A stretch of 64,000 bases of DNA from Pseudomonadota bacterium (GCA_018902755.1 JAHIQI010000049.1:1-64000); one strand, 5' to 3'; positions 42,662 to 53,580 are shown, counted from the stretch's first letter. The notes: generated from the sequence alone by a model not told the origin. Translations and numbers: made by a program.

Positions 42662-43432
42662 GTGAAGGTTGAAAAAGACAAGGCCGATTTCTGGATCAGC
42701 ATAAAAAGCAAAAGGGATATGGTCAAAGCCACCGTCCTGGTCACGGCGGTTTCGGTCTTGGGCTCATGGGCGGTGACCGTGGCCTTGATGCTCCTGACGG
42801 GCCACACCCAGGCCGAGAATTGGGCCGTGGGGCTCACCATCGCCACCTTGGCTCCCATGGCCGTGGCCCCGCCGGTGGCCTTCAAGGTGCTCAACCTGAT
42901 GCTGGCCCTGGTCGATTCCCGCCGGGAGATCGAGCGCCTTTCGCGCACCGACGACCTCACCCAGACCTACAACCGCCGCCACTTCATGGACATGGCCCAG
43001 CGGGAGCTTTCCCTGGCCACCCGCCACGGCTACGTGGTTTCCCTGCTGCTCATCGACCTGGACGAATTCAAGCAGGTCAACGACCGCCTGGGGCACCTGG
43101 CCGGGGACCGCGCCCTGGCCGCCTGCGCCACCACCATTCGCGGCAGCATCCGCCGCGAGGACGTGGTGGGCCGCTTTGGAGGCGATGAGTTCCTGGTGCT
43201 GGCCCCCTACAGCGATCTGAACAGCGCGGCCATGCTGGCGGAGCGGATTCGCCGTGCTCTGGCCTCGGCTAACATGGTGGTGGGCGGACAGGTGATGGGC
43301 TTCAAGGCCAGCATCGGGGTGGTGTGCAGCCAGGGCCGCACCGGCGACGCGGACGAACTGCTGCGCATGGCCGACCAAGCCCTGTACCGCGCCAAGGATT
43401 TGGGCGGCGACCGCACCGAGTTGGCCGCGTAG
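42662..43432 (+). CDS. Membrane-anchored diguanylate cyclase (GGDEF), copy 2
   Basis: A 256-residue paralog of the preceding gene with the same layout: two helices near the N-terminus, GGDEF domain with RFGGDEF and an RxxD site (RRED) five residues before GGDEF. The central part (ERLSRTDDLTQTYNRR) is identical in both. An upstream TTG at 42638 is possible, but GTG 42662 gives the same length as copy 1 and the same CCTGGTG start context. Tandem duplication followed by divergence of the membrane part. Confidence 0.9.
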   Translation: MKVEKDKADFWISIKSKRDMVKATVLVTAVSVLGSWAVTVALMLLTGHTQAENWAVGLTIATLAPMAVAPPVAFKVLNLMLALVDSRREIERLSRTDDLTQTYNRRHFMDMAQRELSLATRHGYVVSLLLIDLDEFKQVNDRLGHLAGDRALAACATTIRGSIRREDVVGRFGGDEFLVLAPYSDLNSAAMLAERIRRALASANMVVGGQVMGFKASIGVVCSQGRTGDADELLRMADQALYRAKDLGGDRTELAA

Positions 43433-43443
43433 GCTGCCCTAAA

Positions 43444-43962
43444 TTACTTCCAGGGGTTTTCCCCGCGCTCCCAAGCCAGCAACGCCTTTTTGTTGGGCAG
43501 GCCCGAACCGAAGCCGGTGAGGCCGCCGTCGGCGCCGATCACCCGGTGGCAGGCCAGAAACAGGGGCAGGGGGTTGTTGTGCAGGGCCTGGCCCACCGCC
43601 CGGGGGGCCTTGGGGCGGCCCACGATCTTGGCCACCTGGCCGTAGGTCAGGGTTTGGCCCGGGGGGATGTCCTTGAGGGTCAAGAGCACCGCCTGGGTGA
43701 AGGGGGTCAGCCCCTCCAAGTCCAGGGTAACCTCCAGGGAGGCCCGGGGGTTCTTGAAGTAGGCTATGAGCCTGCGCCCCTGCTCGGTGGACTTGGCGGC
43801 CACCTGCTTGCGCTCCGTCCCCGGCGCGCGCTTTTTGAGCAGCTTCTCCAGGTACTGGCCGTCGTCTTGGCGCATGGTCAGGGCCACCAGGCCCCCCGGC
43901 CCCACCGCCCCGCGCAGGGTGCCCAGGGGCGACTCCAGGGTGAAAAGCTTGAGCTGGTTCAT
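43444..43962 (-). CDS. ogt: Methylated-DNA--[protein]-cysteine S-methyltransferase
   Basis: A 172-residue suicide DNA-repair protein for O6-methylguanine. The DNA-binding and active-site part is typical: TLTYGQVAKIVGRPKAPRAV, then active Cys in FLACHRVIGADGGLTGFGSG. The usual proline before the cysteine (PCHRV) is alanine here. The N-terminal domain is short. AAGGAGA precedes the ATG. It overlaps the radical SAM gene upstream by 4 bp. Confidence 0.92.
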   Translation of the reverse strand: MNQLKLFTLESPLGTLRGAVGPGGLVALTMRQDDGQYLEKLLKKRAPGTERKQVAAKSTEQGRRLIAYFKNPRASLEVTLDLEGLTPFTQAVLLTLKDIPPGQTLTYGQVAKIVGRPKAPRAVGQALHNNPLPLFLACHRVIGADGGLTGFGSGLPNKKALLAWERGENPWK

Positions 43963-44876
43963 GCCAGGTCTCCTTGGCATAGGTTGTTGTCTTCCAGGGC
44001 CTGGGCGATGGCGCTGAGCACCGCGTCCTTGCCCGCCGCCCACTCCGGGGCCAAAAGGCGGTCCGGGCCGGGGTCGGCGGCCAGGCGGTGCACCAGCACC
44101 CGCCGGGGCAGGCGGGCCACGAAGGCCGCCGCCGCCCGGGCGTATTGCTCCCGGCTCCACAGGCGGACCCTCCCGGCGCGGTGCTCCTTGGCCAGGGGGG
44201 CTCCGGCCAACACCATGAGGTTGTGCAGTTTGACCCCCCACACCTTGCGCCCGGCCAGATGACGGGCGGTGGCGTTGGTATGTTCCACCTCCTCGCCGGG
44301 CAATCCCAGGATAACATGAGTCACCACCCTGAGCCCAAGCCGGTTGGCCTGTTCCAGGGCCGCGTCGAAGCAGGCCAGGTCGTGCCCCCGGTTGATACGG
44401 GCCAAGGTGGCGTCGTGGGCGCTTTGCAGACCCAACTCCAGCCACAGGGGGCGGCGGCGGGCCACCTGGGCCAAGAGCTCCCAGGTGGCCGGGGGCAGGC
44501 AGTCGGGCCGGGTGGCCACGATGATCCCGGCCACCGCCTGGTGGCGGGCCACGGCCATGAACAGGGGCTCCAGGGTCTCGGGCGCGGCGTTGGTGGCGGT
44601 GTAGGCCTGGAAATAGGCCAGGGCCCGGGGAGTGGGACCGCGACGGGAGCGCAGGCGGGCCAGGCCCTGCTCGAGCTGCCGGCTCACCGAGCCGCCCCGG
44701 CCATGGCCGGAGCCGCCGGGAGGGCAATAGACGCACCCGCCGGGGCCCACCCCGCCCGGGCGGTGGGGGCATCCCAGGCCCGCGTCCAGGCTGATTTTCA
44801 CGGTGGGGCCGCCCATGGCCCGGCGCAGCCAGGGGCCCAGCAGGTTGACCCTTCGAGCCAGCCGGGCCGCGTCCAT
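43959..44876 (-). CDS. YhcC-type radical SAM protein (TIGR01212 family)
   Basis: A 305-residue radical SAM protein. The Fe-S ligands are in KISLDAGLGCPHRPGGVG and GGCVYC (C-x11-C-x2-C), the spaced motif of the YhcC family. Further family blocks: YFQAYTATNAAPETLEPLF, WLELGLQSAHDATLARINRG, VVTHVILGLPGEE and VWGVKLHNLMVL. Function is not established for the family; tRNA or small-molecule modification has been suggested. Overlaps ogt by 4 bp. Its start codon lies 2 bp from the 261-bp repeat element, which thus forms its whole upstream region; no good ribosome site is left. Confidence 0.85.
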   Translation of the reverse strand: MDAARLARRVNLLGPWLRRAMGGPTVKISLDAGLGCPHRPGGVGPGGCVYCPPGGSGHGRGGSVSRQLEQGLARLRSRRGPTPRALAYFQAYTATNAAPETLEPLFMAVARHQAVAGIIVATRPDCLPPATWELLAQVARRRPLWLELGLQSAHDATLARINRGHDLACFDAALEQANRLGLRVVTHVILGLPGEEVEHTNATARHLAGRKVWGVKLHNLMVLAGAPLAKEHRAGRVRLWSREQYARAAAAFVARLPRRVLVHRLAADPGPDRLLAPEWAAGKDAVLSAIAQALEDNNLCQGDLA

Positions 44877-44878
44877 CT

Positions 44879-45139
44879 TAGCCCGGGTATTTCATGTAGG
44901 CCGTGCGTCCGGCTGCGCCGGCCACCGGCATACTGTGTTGCCGGCCGCGCTCGGTCCTCGACGTAGCTCTGGCTACGCCAGCGGACCTCGCTTGCCGGAC
45001 GCCTTGTCTGCCAGCGGCCGACTGTGCCGGTTCCTGGTGCAAACCAAACTCCACGGCGGCTAGTGGTTTTTCCATAAGGATGGCCTAAGTAGGGATTCGT
45101 TGTTCATTGCCGCCCAGCCTACATGAAATGTCCGGGCTA
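44879..45139 (+). repeat. 261-bp MITE-like element with terminal inverted repeats, containing repeat core E
   Basis: Ends: TAGCCCGG-GT-ATTTCATGTAGGC inward from 44879 and TAGCCCGG-AC-ATTTCATGTAGGC inward from 45139, 21 of 23 bases alike. The core (44909-45030) has CCGGC/GCCGG and GCCGGCC/GGCCGAC arms and CGTAGC/GCTACG in the centre. It is homologous end to end with the element at 30962. The right TAG is the stop codon of the 45137 gene. It fills the entire gap between two minus-strand genes. Confidence 0.82.
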
Positions 45140-45634
45140 TCGGCCCTTGTCCTTGGGGGGGTGATGGATGCGGGCTTCTTCGGCGATGACCCAGATGCGG
45201 TTCTCGTAGCCGGGGATGGGCTGGCCTTCGCCGTAGCGCCGCCGGTACTCCGGGTTGGCGCACAGGCGGCGGTACTCGTGGCGTCCGTTGGGGCCGGTGA
45301 ACTCCAGGCACACGTAGTGGCTGCCCTTGCCGTTGGGCCCGGCCTCGAAGTCGATGAGCCAGCGGTAGTCCCAGTGGATGTAGCGGTCGTCGAGCCCGGC
45401 GGGGCGTCTGGTGATGATGCCGTCGGGCGGGAAGGCCCCGCCGTGGTCGGCGGCGAAGCGGCGCGCCGCCTGGTCTATGATCTCGGCCCGCTCCAGAAAC
45501 ACCCGCACCGGATGGGGCTCGCGCAGGTAGTAGCCCTTGAGGGCCAAACCCAGGCTGAGGGCCAGGATGAGCGCCAGGGCCCACCACTCCCAGGTCTTGA
45601 ATCCCGCTGATCTGAATGATTGAGTTGCGGACAT
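45137..45634 (-). CDS. Membrane-anchored hypothetical protein
   Basis: A 165-residue protein with one N-terminal helix (WWALALILALSLGLALKGYY) and a soluble, charged remainder (EIIDQAARRFAADHGGAFPP, IHWDYRWLIDFEAGPNGKGS, WVIAEEARIHHPPKDKGR). The layout recalls pilin-like or secretion-linked small proteins, but there is no prepilin cleavage site and I know no family. Its stop codon TAG is the end of the repeat element, so the element may define the present C-terminus. Confidence 0.7.
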   Translation of the reverse strand: MSATQSFRSAGFKTWEWWALALILALSLGLALKGYYLREPHPVRVFLERAEIIDQAARRFAADHGGAFPPDGIITRRPAGLDDRYIHWDYRWLIDFEAGPNGKGSHYVCLEFTGPNGRHEYRRLCANPEYRRRYGEGQPIPGYENRIWVIAEEARIHHPPKDKGR

Positions 45635-45733
45635 AAATTACGATTTCCCTAGTGGCGAGAATATATCACAGCGGGCTTTGCTTGTCCCCCGACCCGGTGG
45701 CGTGCTATAGGAAGGTATGCAGCGGAGGATGCC

Positions 45734-46138
45734 ATGGACCAGGCGGCAGGGGCGGACAAGGGGCTGATGAGCCTCAAGGAGGTGGTGGAGCGCACGGGCA
45801 TACCGGCGGCCACCATCCGCTACTACGACCAGCAGTTCGAGGAGTACCTGGGCATCACCAGGGGGGCGGGACGGCGCAGGCTGTTCAGCCAAGACTCCCT
45901 GGGGAGGCTGAACGAACTGCGCCGCCTGCTAAAGGACGAGGGGCTCAGCCTGCGCCAGGCCCGCAAGGCCTTGTCCGGGGATGGCGCGAGCCCCGGCGAC
46001 CCGCCCGCGCAAGGCGATTTGCAGGCCGAGGTGGAGTCCCTGCGCCTCAAGGTGAAAAACCTGGAAGAGCAGGTGAACCGCCTCAAGGAGATCCAGAGCC
46101 GCACCCTTTCCCTGGTGGACGGCCTGACCCAGCGCTAG
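45734..46138 (+). CDS. MerR family transcriptional regulator
   Basis: A 134-residue protein. The MerR helix-turn-helix is at residues about 12-80 (MSLKEVVERTGIPAATIRYY, then GAGRRRLFSQDSLGRL). The C-terminal 40 residues are a coiled coil (LQAEVESLRLKVKNLEEQVN) for dimerisation with no ligand domain. GCGGAGG precedes the ATG. It stands alone; the target is unknown. It could also be a RacA-like or structural MerR variant. Confidence 0.88.
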   Translation: MDQAAGADKGLMSLKEVVERTGIPAATIRYYDQQFEEYLGITRGAGRRRLFSQDSLGRLNELRRLLKDEGLSLRQARKALSGDGASPGDPPAQGDLQAEVESLRLKVKNLEEQVNRLKEIQSRTLSLVDGLTQR

Positions 46139-46161
46139 GGCCAAGCCGGTTACAGCCACAC

Positions 46162-46191
46162 AGCCCGTTTCGCCTTTGGGCGGAGCGGGCT
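46162..46191. terminator. Hairpin between merR-like gene and comEC
   Basis: AGCCCG and TCGCC (46162-46174) pair with GGCGGA and CGGGCT (to 46191), at the point where two genes converge. No long T tract. Confidence 0.5.
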
Positions 46192-48623
46192 TAGTTGTGG
46201 GCCGGCCAGGGGGCCAGGCAGCGCCGCGGCGGGGATAGGGTGGGCATGATGCGCCAGGCCCCGCCGCCGGTGGTCAACTCCAGGCAGCCCTGCCAGTTGG
46301 TGCCGTGGACTCCGGCCCCGGCCTTGGTGGCCCTGTCCTGGGCCTGACGGCTGGGCGAGGGCCAGCGGCCCCAGCAGCCCGAGGAGAACAGCACCGCCTG
46401 GGGCCGCATGCGCTCCAGCAGGGCGGGGGTGAGCGAGTTCTTGGCCCCGTGGTGCGGCCCCAGCAGCACCTGGCTGCCGCCCGTGGGCAGCAAGGGAGTC
46501 ACCGCCTTTTCCACCTTGGGCCCGCCGTCGCCGGGCAGCCACAGCCAGGAGCCGCCCAGGCCAACCCCCAGCCACAGGGAGCGGTCGTTGGAGCTTAGGG
46601 CGGCCAGGTCCGCACCCGGCGGGGGCCACAGCAGGCGCAGCGAGGCCCCGCCCAGCCCGCGCACCTGGGCGATCTCCCTAGGCCCCAGCACGGGTATGCC
46701 CTTCTCCTTGGCGGTGGCCAACAGCCCGGCGTACCAGCCGCCATCCCCGGCCTCTCCGTTGGTCCAGACCTGGCGGGGGGAGAACCAGCGGGCCACGAAG
46801 GGCAGGCCTCCGGCGTGGTCGCTGTCCCGGTGGGAGCAGGCCACCACCTCCACCTTGCCGAAGCCCATGCCCCACAGGAAGGGGGCGATGACCTGGCGTC
46901 CGAAGTCAAAGTCGCTGCCCCCCCAGCCGCCGCCGTCGATCACCATGACCTGTCCCTGGGGCAGGCGCGCGATGGTGGCCGATCCCTGGCCCACATCCAA
47001 AACCCAGGCCCGGAGCTTGCCGTCGGCCGGGGGCGGGCCGGAAAGGCCCAACCACAGTACCAACCCGGCTGCGCCCAGCCCGGCCCCCAGGCCCCAGGCC
47101 CAGCGCTTGGGCAGGGTGAGGGCGGCCAGGGCACCTAGATAAAACAAGAGGGCGGCCCAGGGGCCCGGCCCGGCCAAATAGCGCACCGCGCCGGGCAGTC
47201 CGGCCAGCCAGCCTACCAGGAATACCGCGCCCTCGGCGGGCCAGGCGGCCAGGGCGAACAGTGCCTGGCCACCCCCGGCCCACACCAGCCCCACCCCGGC
47301 GGCGATGAGCGCCATGGGCAGGGTGAACATGGCCACCAGGGGGATCAACAAGGCGTTGGCGGGCAGGGAGTAAACCGGGAGTTGGTGGAAGTTCTGCACC
47401 GCCAGGGGCCACACCGCCAGGCCCACCACCCCGCCGAGGCCCAGCCAGCCCAGCACCGCCCCGGCCAGGCGGGGTCCGGGGGCCAATCCCCGCAGCCAAC
47501 GGGCCAGGGGCGCGGCGGCCAGGAGAATGGCGGCCACGGCCACGAAGGACATCTGGAAGCTGAGGGTCAGGGGGGACTCGGGCCACAGCAGGCCTATGAC
47601 CAGGGCGGCCAGGGCCAGGCCACCCGAAGGGCGGTAAGGCCGCGAGGCCCACAGGGCGGCCACCAGGCAGGCGATCATCACCAAGGCCCGCAGGGTGGGG
47701 GTGGAGCCCCCGGCCAGGGCGGCGCAGGCCCCGGCGGGAATGAGGGCCAGGGCGGCGGCCAGCTTGATCACCGGCCAGCGCAGGGCCAAACCGGGCCAGG
47801 CGGCCAGAAGCCAGCGCAGCAGGGCGTAGGCCAAGCCCCACACAAGGCCGATGTGCAGCCCACTGATGGCCAGCAGATGGGCCGCGCCGGTCACCCCGAA
47901 GGCCTCGCGCACCTCCCCGCTCAGGCCGCCCCGCTGGCCCAGCACCAGGGCCCTGAGCAGCTCCCGGCCCTGGGTGGGGGGTAGGGCCTCGATCTGATAG
48001 GCCAGGCGTTGGCGGGCGGCCAGGAGCAGGGCGCGGGGCCAGGGCAGTTCGGCGGCTCCCAGCACCGTCAACTGGGCCGAACGCCCGGCATAGGCCTGGG
48101 CGTGGACTCCCTGGGTGGCCATATACCCCGCGTAGTCAAAACCGCCGGGGTTGGCCAGGCTGGTAATCGGGCGCAGGCTGGCCCGCAGGGCGAAGCGGCT
48201 CCCGGCTGGCGGCGGGGCGAGCTCCGGGGCCAGGGACAGGCGCAGCAGGCCGCCCACCGGCTGGCCGTCCAGGCTGAGCGCCGAGGCCATGAGCCGCATG
48301 CCCCGGCCGCCGGGCTGGGCCGGAGACAGGGCGATGGCCTCAATGCGGTGGGTCTTGCCGTCGGCCAGGAGGGAAAGGTGGTCAGGGGGAAGGGTGGCGG
48401 AGCGCTCCAGGGAGAGCAGCCCGGCCCCGGCCAGTAGGCAGGCCAGGGCCAAGAGCGCCGGGCTGATGCCCTTGCCCGCCAGGCCCAGACCCAGCACCAC
48501 GGCCAGCACCAGGGCGGCCCCGGTCAACAGGGGCCAGACCGGCCACGGCCCCAGGGCGGCGGCCGAAAAAATGCCCCCCATGAGGGCGGCGGCGGGCAGG
48601 ATTAGGGGATGCAACCGGCTCAT
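46191..48623 (-). CDS. comEC: ComEC/Rec2-type DNA uptake channel
   Basis: An 810-residue protein of the full three-domain form: N-terminal DUF4131 region with two helices and an OB-like part (SRFALRASLRPITSLANPGG), the Competence membrane domain (FGVTGAAHLLAISGLHIGLV is its hallmark), and a C-terminal metallo-beta-lactamase-like domain (WVLDVGQGSATIARL; ACSHRDSDHAGGLPF; LLGPHHGAKNS). It carries single-stranded DNA across the inner membrane in transformation. The start ATG 48623 lacks a strong ribosome site; a longer frame would begin inside repeat copy F and was rejected. No other com gene nearby. Confidence 0.92.
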   Translation of the reverse strand: MSRLHPLILPAAALMGGIFSAAALGPWPVWPLLTGAALVLAVVLGLGLAGKGISPALLALACLLAGAGLLSLERSATLPPDHLSLLADGKTHRIEAIALSPAQPGGRGMRLMASALSLDGQPVGGLLRLSLAPELAPPPAGSRFALRASLRPITSLANPGGFDYAGYMATQGVHAQAYAGRSAQLTVLGAAELPWPRALLLAARQRLAYQIEALPPTQGRELLRALVLGQRGGLSGEVREAFGVTGAAHLLAISGLHIGLVWGLAYALLRWLLAAWPGLALRWPVIKLAAALALIPAGACAALAGGSTPTLRALVMIACLVAALWASRPYRPSGGLALAALVIGLLWPESPLTLSFQMSFVAVAAILLAAAPLARWLRGLAPGPRLAGAVLGWLGLGGVVGLAVWPLAVQNFHQLPVYSLPANALLIPLVAMFTLPMALIAAGVGLVWAGGGQALFALAAWPAEGAVFLVGWLAGLPGAVRYLAGPGPWAALLFYLGALAALTLPKRWAWGLGAGLGAAGLVLWLGLSGPPPADGKLRAWVLDVGQGSATIARLPQGQVMVIDGGGWGGSDFDFGRQVIAPFLWGMGFGKVEVVACSHRDSDHAGGLPFVARWFSPRQVWTNGEAGDGGWYAGLLATAKEKGIPVLGPREIAQVRGLGGASLRLLWPPPGADLAALSSNDRSLWLGVGLGGSWLWLPGDGGPKVEKAVTPLLPTGGSQVLLGPHHGAKNSLTPALLERMRPQAVLFSSGCWGRWPSPSRQAQDRATKAGAGVHGTNWQGCLELTTGGGAWRIMPTLSPPRRCLAPWPAHN

Positions 48624-48649
48624 GGGTGGGTATTGTAATAGAAACAAGG

Positions 48650-48768
48650 GCGGCCGCGCCAGGCTGCGGGATACTGCGTTGCGGGCGTCACTCAAGCCTC
48701 GACGTAGTCCCCTACGCCTACGGCTATTGTTCGCCCGCGCCTTGTCTGCCGCCGCCTGACTGGGCCGG
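48650..48768 (+). repeat. Dispersed palindromic repeat, copy F (119 bp)
   Basis: Starts GCGGCCGCGCCAGG and ends CCTGACTGGGCCGG; central CGTAG-TCCC-CTACG. It lies 26 bp upstream of comEC in antisense orientation. The rest of the gap to murA holds a small GCGGG/CCCGC hairpin (48848-48862) and nothing else seen. Confidence 0.85.
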
Positions 48769-48952
48769 TGACGGGGCGGGGCTGTGGCCCTGGCGCCCGT
48801 AGGAAACCGCGACGCGGCAACCGGCAGGGGCGCGAAGCTTCCACCTTGCGGGTTTTTCCCGCTTGTCCTCTCGTTCGGCGGCCCGCAGAGGGACAGGACA
48901 GGGGCTGGTAAAATCCCGGATCGCCCCTCTTTCCTTCCTTACTGCTTTTCCC

Positions 48953-50216
<1,264 letters not shown>

Positions 50217-50224
<8 letters not shown>

Positions 50225-51092
50225 AATCCTTCCGTTCGCAGACCAACACCCGCTCTATGCCCGCCAGGTCCTTTACCAGACTGACCTCGGCAAAGGCTCC
50301 CGCGGCCTGGGCCAGGCGGGCGGCCTGGGCGGCTTGCCCGGCCCCCAACTCCACCAACAGCCAGCCCAGGGGCCTCAGATGGGCCCCGGCCCCGGCGATG
50401 ATGGAGCGCACTATGTCCAGGCCGTCGGTGCCGCCCTCCAGGGCCAGGCGGGGCTCGAACCGGCCCACCTCGGGAGGCAGCCCGTCCATTTCCGCCGTGG
50501 TCACGTAGGGCGGGTTGGCGGTGATTACATCGAAAAAGCCGCTGCCCGCAGCCACCGGCTCCCAAAGGTCGCCCATGAGCCAGCGCACCCGCTCCTGTAG
50601 ACCAAGATTGTGGGCATTGCGCCGGGCCCAGGTCAAGGCCTCGGGGGAAATATCGCAACCGGTCACCTCGGCGTCGGGCCGCTCGTGGGCCAGAGTGAGG
50701 GCCACCGCCCCGCTGCCGGTGCACAGGTCCAGCACGCGGGGGGCCTCCAGGCCCTCCAGGCGGGCCAGGGCCTCCTCCACCAGGTGCTCGGTTTCCGGCC
50801 GGGGCACCAACACCCCCGGCCCCACCAAAAACTCCAGGCCGTAGAACTCCCGGCTGCCCAGGATGTAGTCCACCAGCTCCCGGCTCTTGCGCCTGAGGAT
50901 CATGGCCTTGAAGGCTGCCAGCTCCTCGGGGCTGAGCGGCTGCTCGAAGCGCAGGTAAAGCTCCAGGCGGGTGCAGCCCAACACGTGGGACAGGAGAAGC
51001 TCGCCGCACAGGCGCGGGGAGTCCACGCCGTGGCCGCCAAGATATTCGGCCGCCCAGGGGATCAGGCGGCCGACGGTCCAGACTTGGGACAA
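50217..51092 (-). CDS. prmC: Peptide chain release factor N5-glutamine methyltransferase
   Basis: A 291-residue SAM-dependent enzyme that methylates the GGQ glutamine of release factors. N-terminal helical substrate domain, SAM motif RVLDLCTGSGAVALTLAHE, and the NPPY motif that binds glutamine (ITANPPYVTTAEMDGLPPEV). It follows its substrate gene prfA by 16 bp, the usual arrangement. Confidence 0.96.
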
Positions 51093-51108
51093 GGTTTGGC
51101 CCCCCGGC

Positions 51109-52203
<1,095 letters not shown>

Positions 52204-52224
52204 GGTTTTTTTGGCTCCGGGGGG

Positions 52225-53163
52225 TTAGAGCACGCAGATGCTCGGCCCCTCGTCATGGGGAGTTGCGGTGGCGGCCTTGAGGGCGGCCAATGCGATCTCG
52301 ATCTGGTCGTCGCTGGGCTCGCGGGTGGTGAGGCGCTGCAGTTGCAGGCCGGGCCAGATCAGGGCCCCCCAGAAGCCGCGTCCCTGCTTTTTGCCGGCCA
52401 GGCGGATGATCTCATAGGAGGCCCCGGCAATGGGCAGCATGAGAAGTATCTTGAGGCCGATCAACAGGGCCTGGTTGATCCATCCGTTTTCGGCCAGGCG
52501 GGGCAAAAAGGGCAGGGCCACCGCGAAGACCAGGATGGACACGGCCAGGACCACCAGCAAAAAGGCGGTGCCGCAACGGGGATGCAGCCGGGGATAGCCC
52601 CGCGCCGCTTCCACGCAAAGCTCACCGCCGGATTCGTAGCAAAAGATGGCCTTGTGCTCGGCGCCATGGTACTCGAACACCCGCCTGATGTCGCGCATCA
52701 GGGAGATGAGCCACAGGTAGGCCCCGAAGATGGCCACCTTGATGACGCCGTCCACCGCATGGAACCAGAAGCTGTGGGTGTCGTACCCGCCGGGCACCAC
52801 CCGGCCCAGGGCCAGGGACAACAGGTGGGGCAGGGCCACGAACAGGCCCAGGCCGGCGCCTATGGCCACCAGCAAGGTGAGCAGCAGGGCCCAGGAGCCC
52901 AACTCTTCGCCTTCTTCTTCCAGGGCCTGCTGGGCCGAGAAGGACAGGGCCTTCATGCCCTGCACCAAGGTCTCGCCCAGGATCACCGGGCCGCGCAAAA
53001 AGGGCCAGCCCAGCATGGGCCAGCGGGAGGTCAGCGAGCGCAGGGGGTCGTTCTTCACCAGAATCTCGCCGGATGGACGGCGCACGGCCACGCAAAGGCG
53101 CGAGGGGGCTTTCATCATAACCCCCTCGATTACCGCCTGGCCGCCCACATTGGCCGGATTCAT
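52225..53163 (-). CDS. DUF1385 membrane protein
   Basis: A 312-residue protein of DUF1385 (PF07136). It begins with the typical VGGQAVIEGVMMKAPSRL and continues with FLRGPVILGETLVQGMKALS, about four to five helices, and the conserved YHGAEHKAIFCYESG and RLHPRCGTAFLL. The family sits between rpmE and prfA in many bacteria; it has been proposed to link ribosome and membrane functions, but no activity is established. Confidence 0.93.
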   Translation of the reverse strand: MNPANVGGQAVIEGVMMKAPSRLCVAVRRPSGEILVKNDPLRSLTSRWPMLGWPFLRGPVILGETLVQGMKALSFSAQQALEEEGEELGSWALLLTLLVAIGAGLGLFVALPHLLSLALGRVVPGGYDTHSFWFHAVDGVIKVAIFGAYLWLISLMRDIRRVFEYHGAEHKAIFCYESGGELCVEAARGYPRLHPRCGTAFLLVVLAVSILVFAVALPFLPRLAENGWINQALLIGLKILLMLPIAGASYEIIRLAGKKQGRGFWGALIWPGLQLQRLTTREPSDDQIEIALAALKAATATPHDEGPSICVL

Positions 53164-53184
53164 GGTATCGCCTCCGGCAGCCGG

Positions 53185-53469
53185 CTACTCCTCGTCCTTG
53201 TCCTTGGCCTTGGCTTCCGCCTGGGCCAAACGCTCGGCTTCCATCTCGGCCGCCTTGCCCGCGTACTGCTCGATGTGGGAGTACTTCTTGTAGAAGCGCT
53301 CCACGCGGCCCGCGCTGTCCACCAGCTTTTGCTTGCCGGTGAAGAAGGGGTGGCAGGCCGAGCAGATCTCCACGCGGATCTCGTCCTTGGTGGAACCGGA
53401 GGTGAACTCGTTGCCGCAAGCGCAACGCACGCTCACCTCTTTAAACTTAGGATGTATATCGCTTTTCAT
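53185..53469 (-). CDS. rpmE: 50S ribosomal protein bL31
   Basis: A 94-residue bL31 of the zinc-binding (C+) type: Cys16 and Cys18 in RCACGNEF, Cys36 and Cys39 in EICSACHPFFTGKQK. It is longer than E. coli L31 (70) through a charged C-terminal helix (AEMEAERLAQAEAKAKDKDE), seen in some relatives. Heads the operon down to murA. Confidence 0.96.
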   Translation of the reverse strand: MKSDIHPKFKEVSVRCACGNEFTSGSTKDEIRVEICSACHPFFTGKQKLVDSAGRVERFYKKYSHIEQYAGKAAEMEAERLAQAEAKAKDKDEE

Positions 53470-53580
53470 TTCCGCCTCCTCGGGCGCTTAATCCTTAAGG
53501 CATCAAAGTATAACGCTCGCCGCTTTTTTTGCAACTTGCGGCGCTTGACTCCCAGGCCCATGGGGGGCCTGGAGCCGGTT

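Noticed and set aside
44903..45088. 61-codon ORF in repeat element E
   Set aside because: Wholly within the element, no ribosome site, and frame not kept in copies C, D and F.
48624..48695. Longer ComEC N-terminus
   Set aside because: The extra residues come from repeat copy F and do not resemble ComEC.
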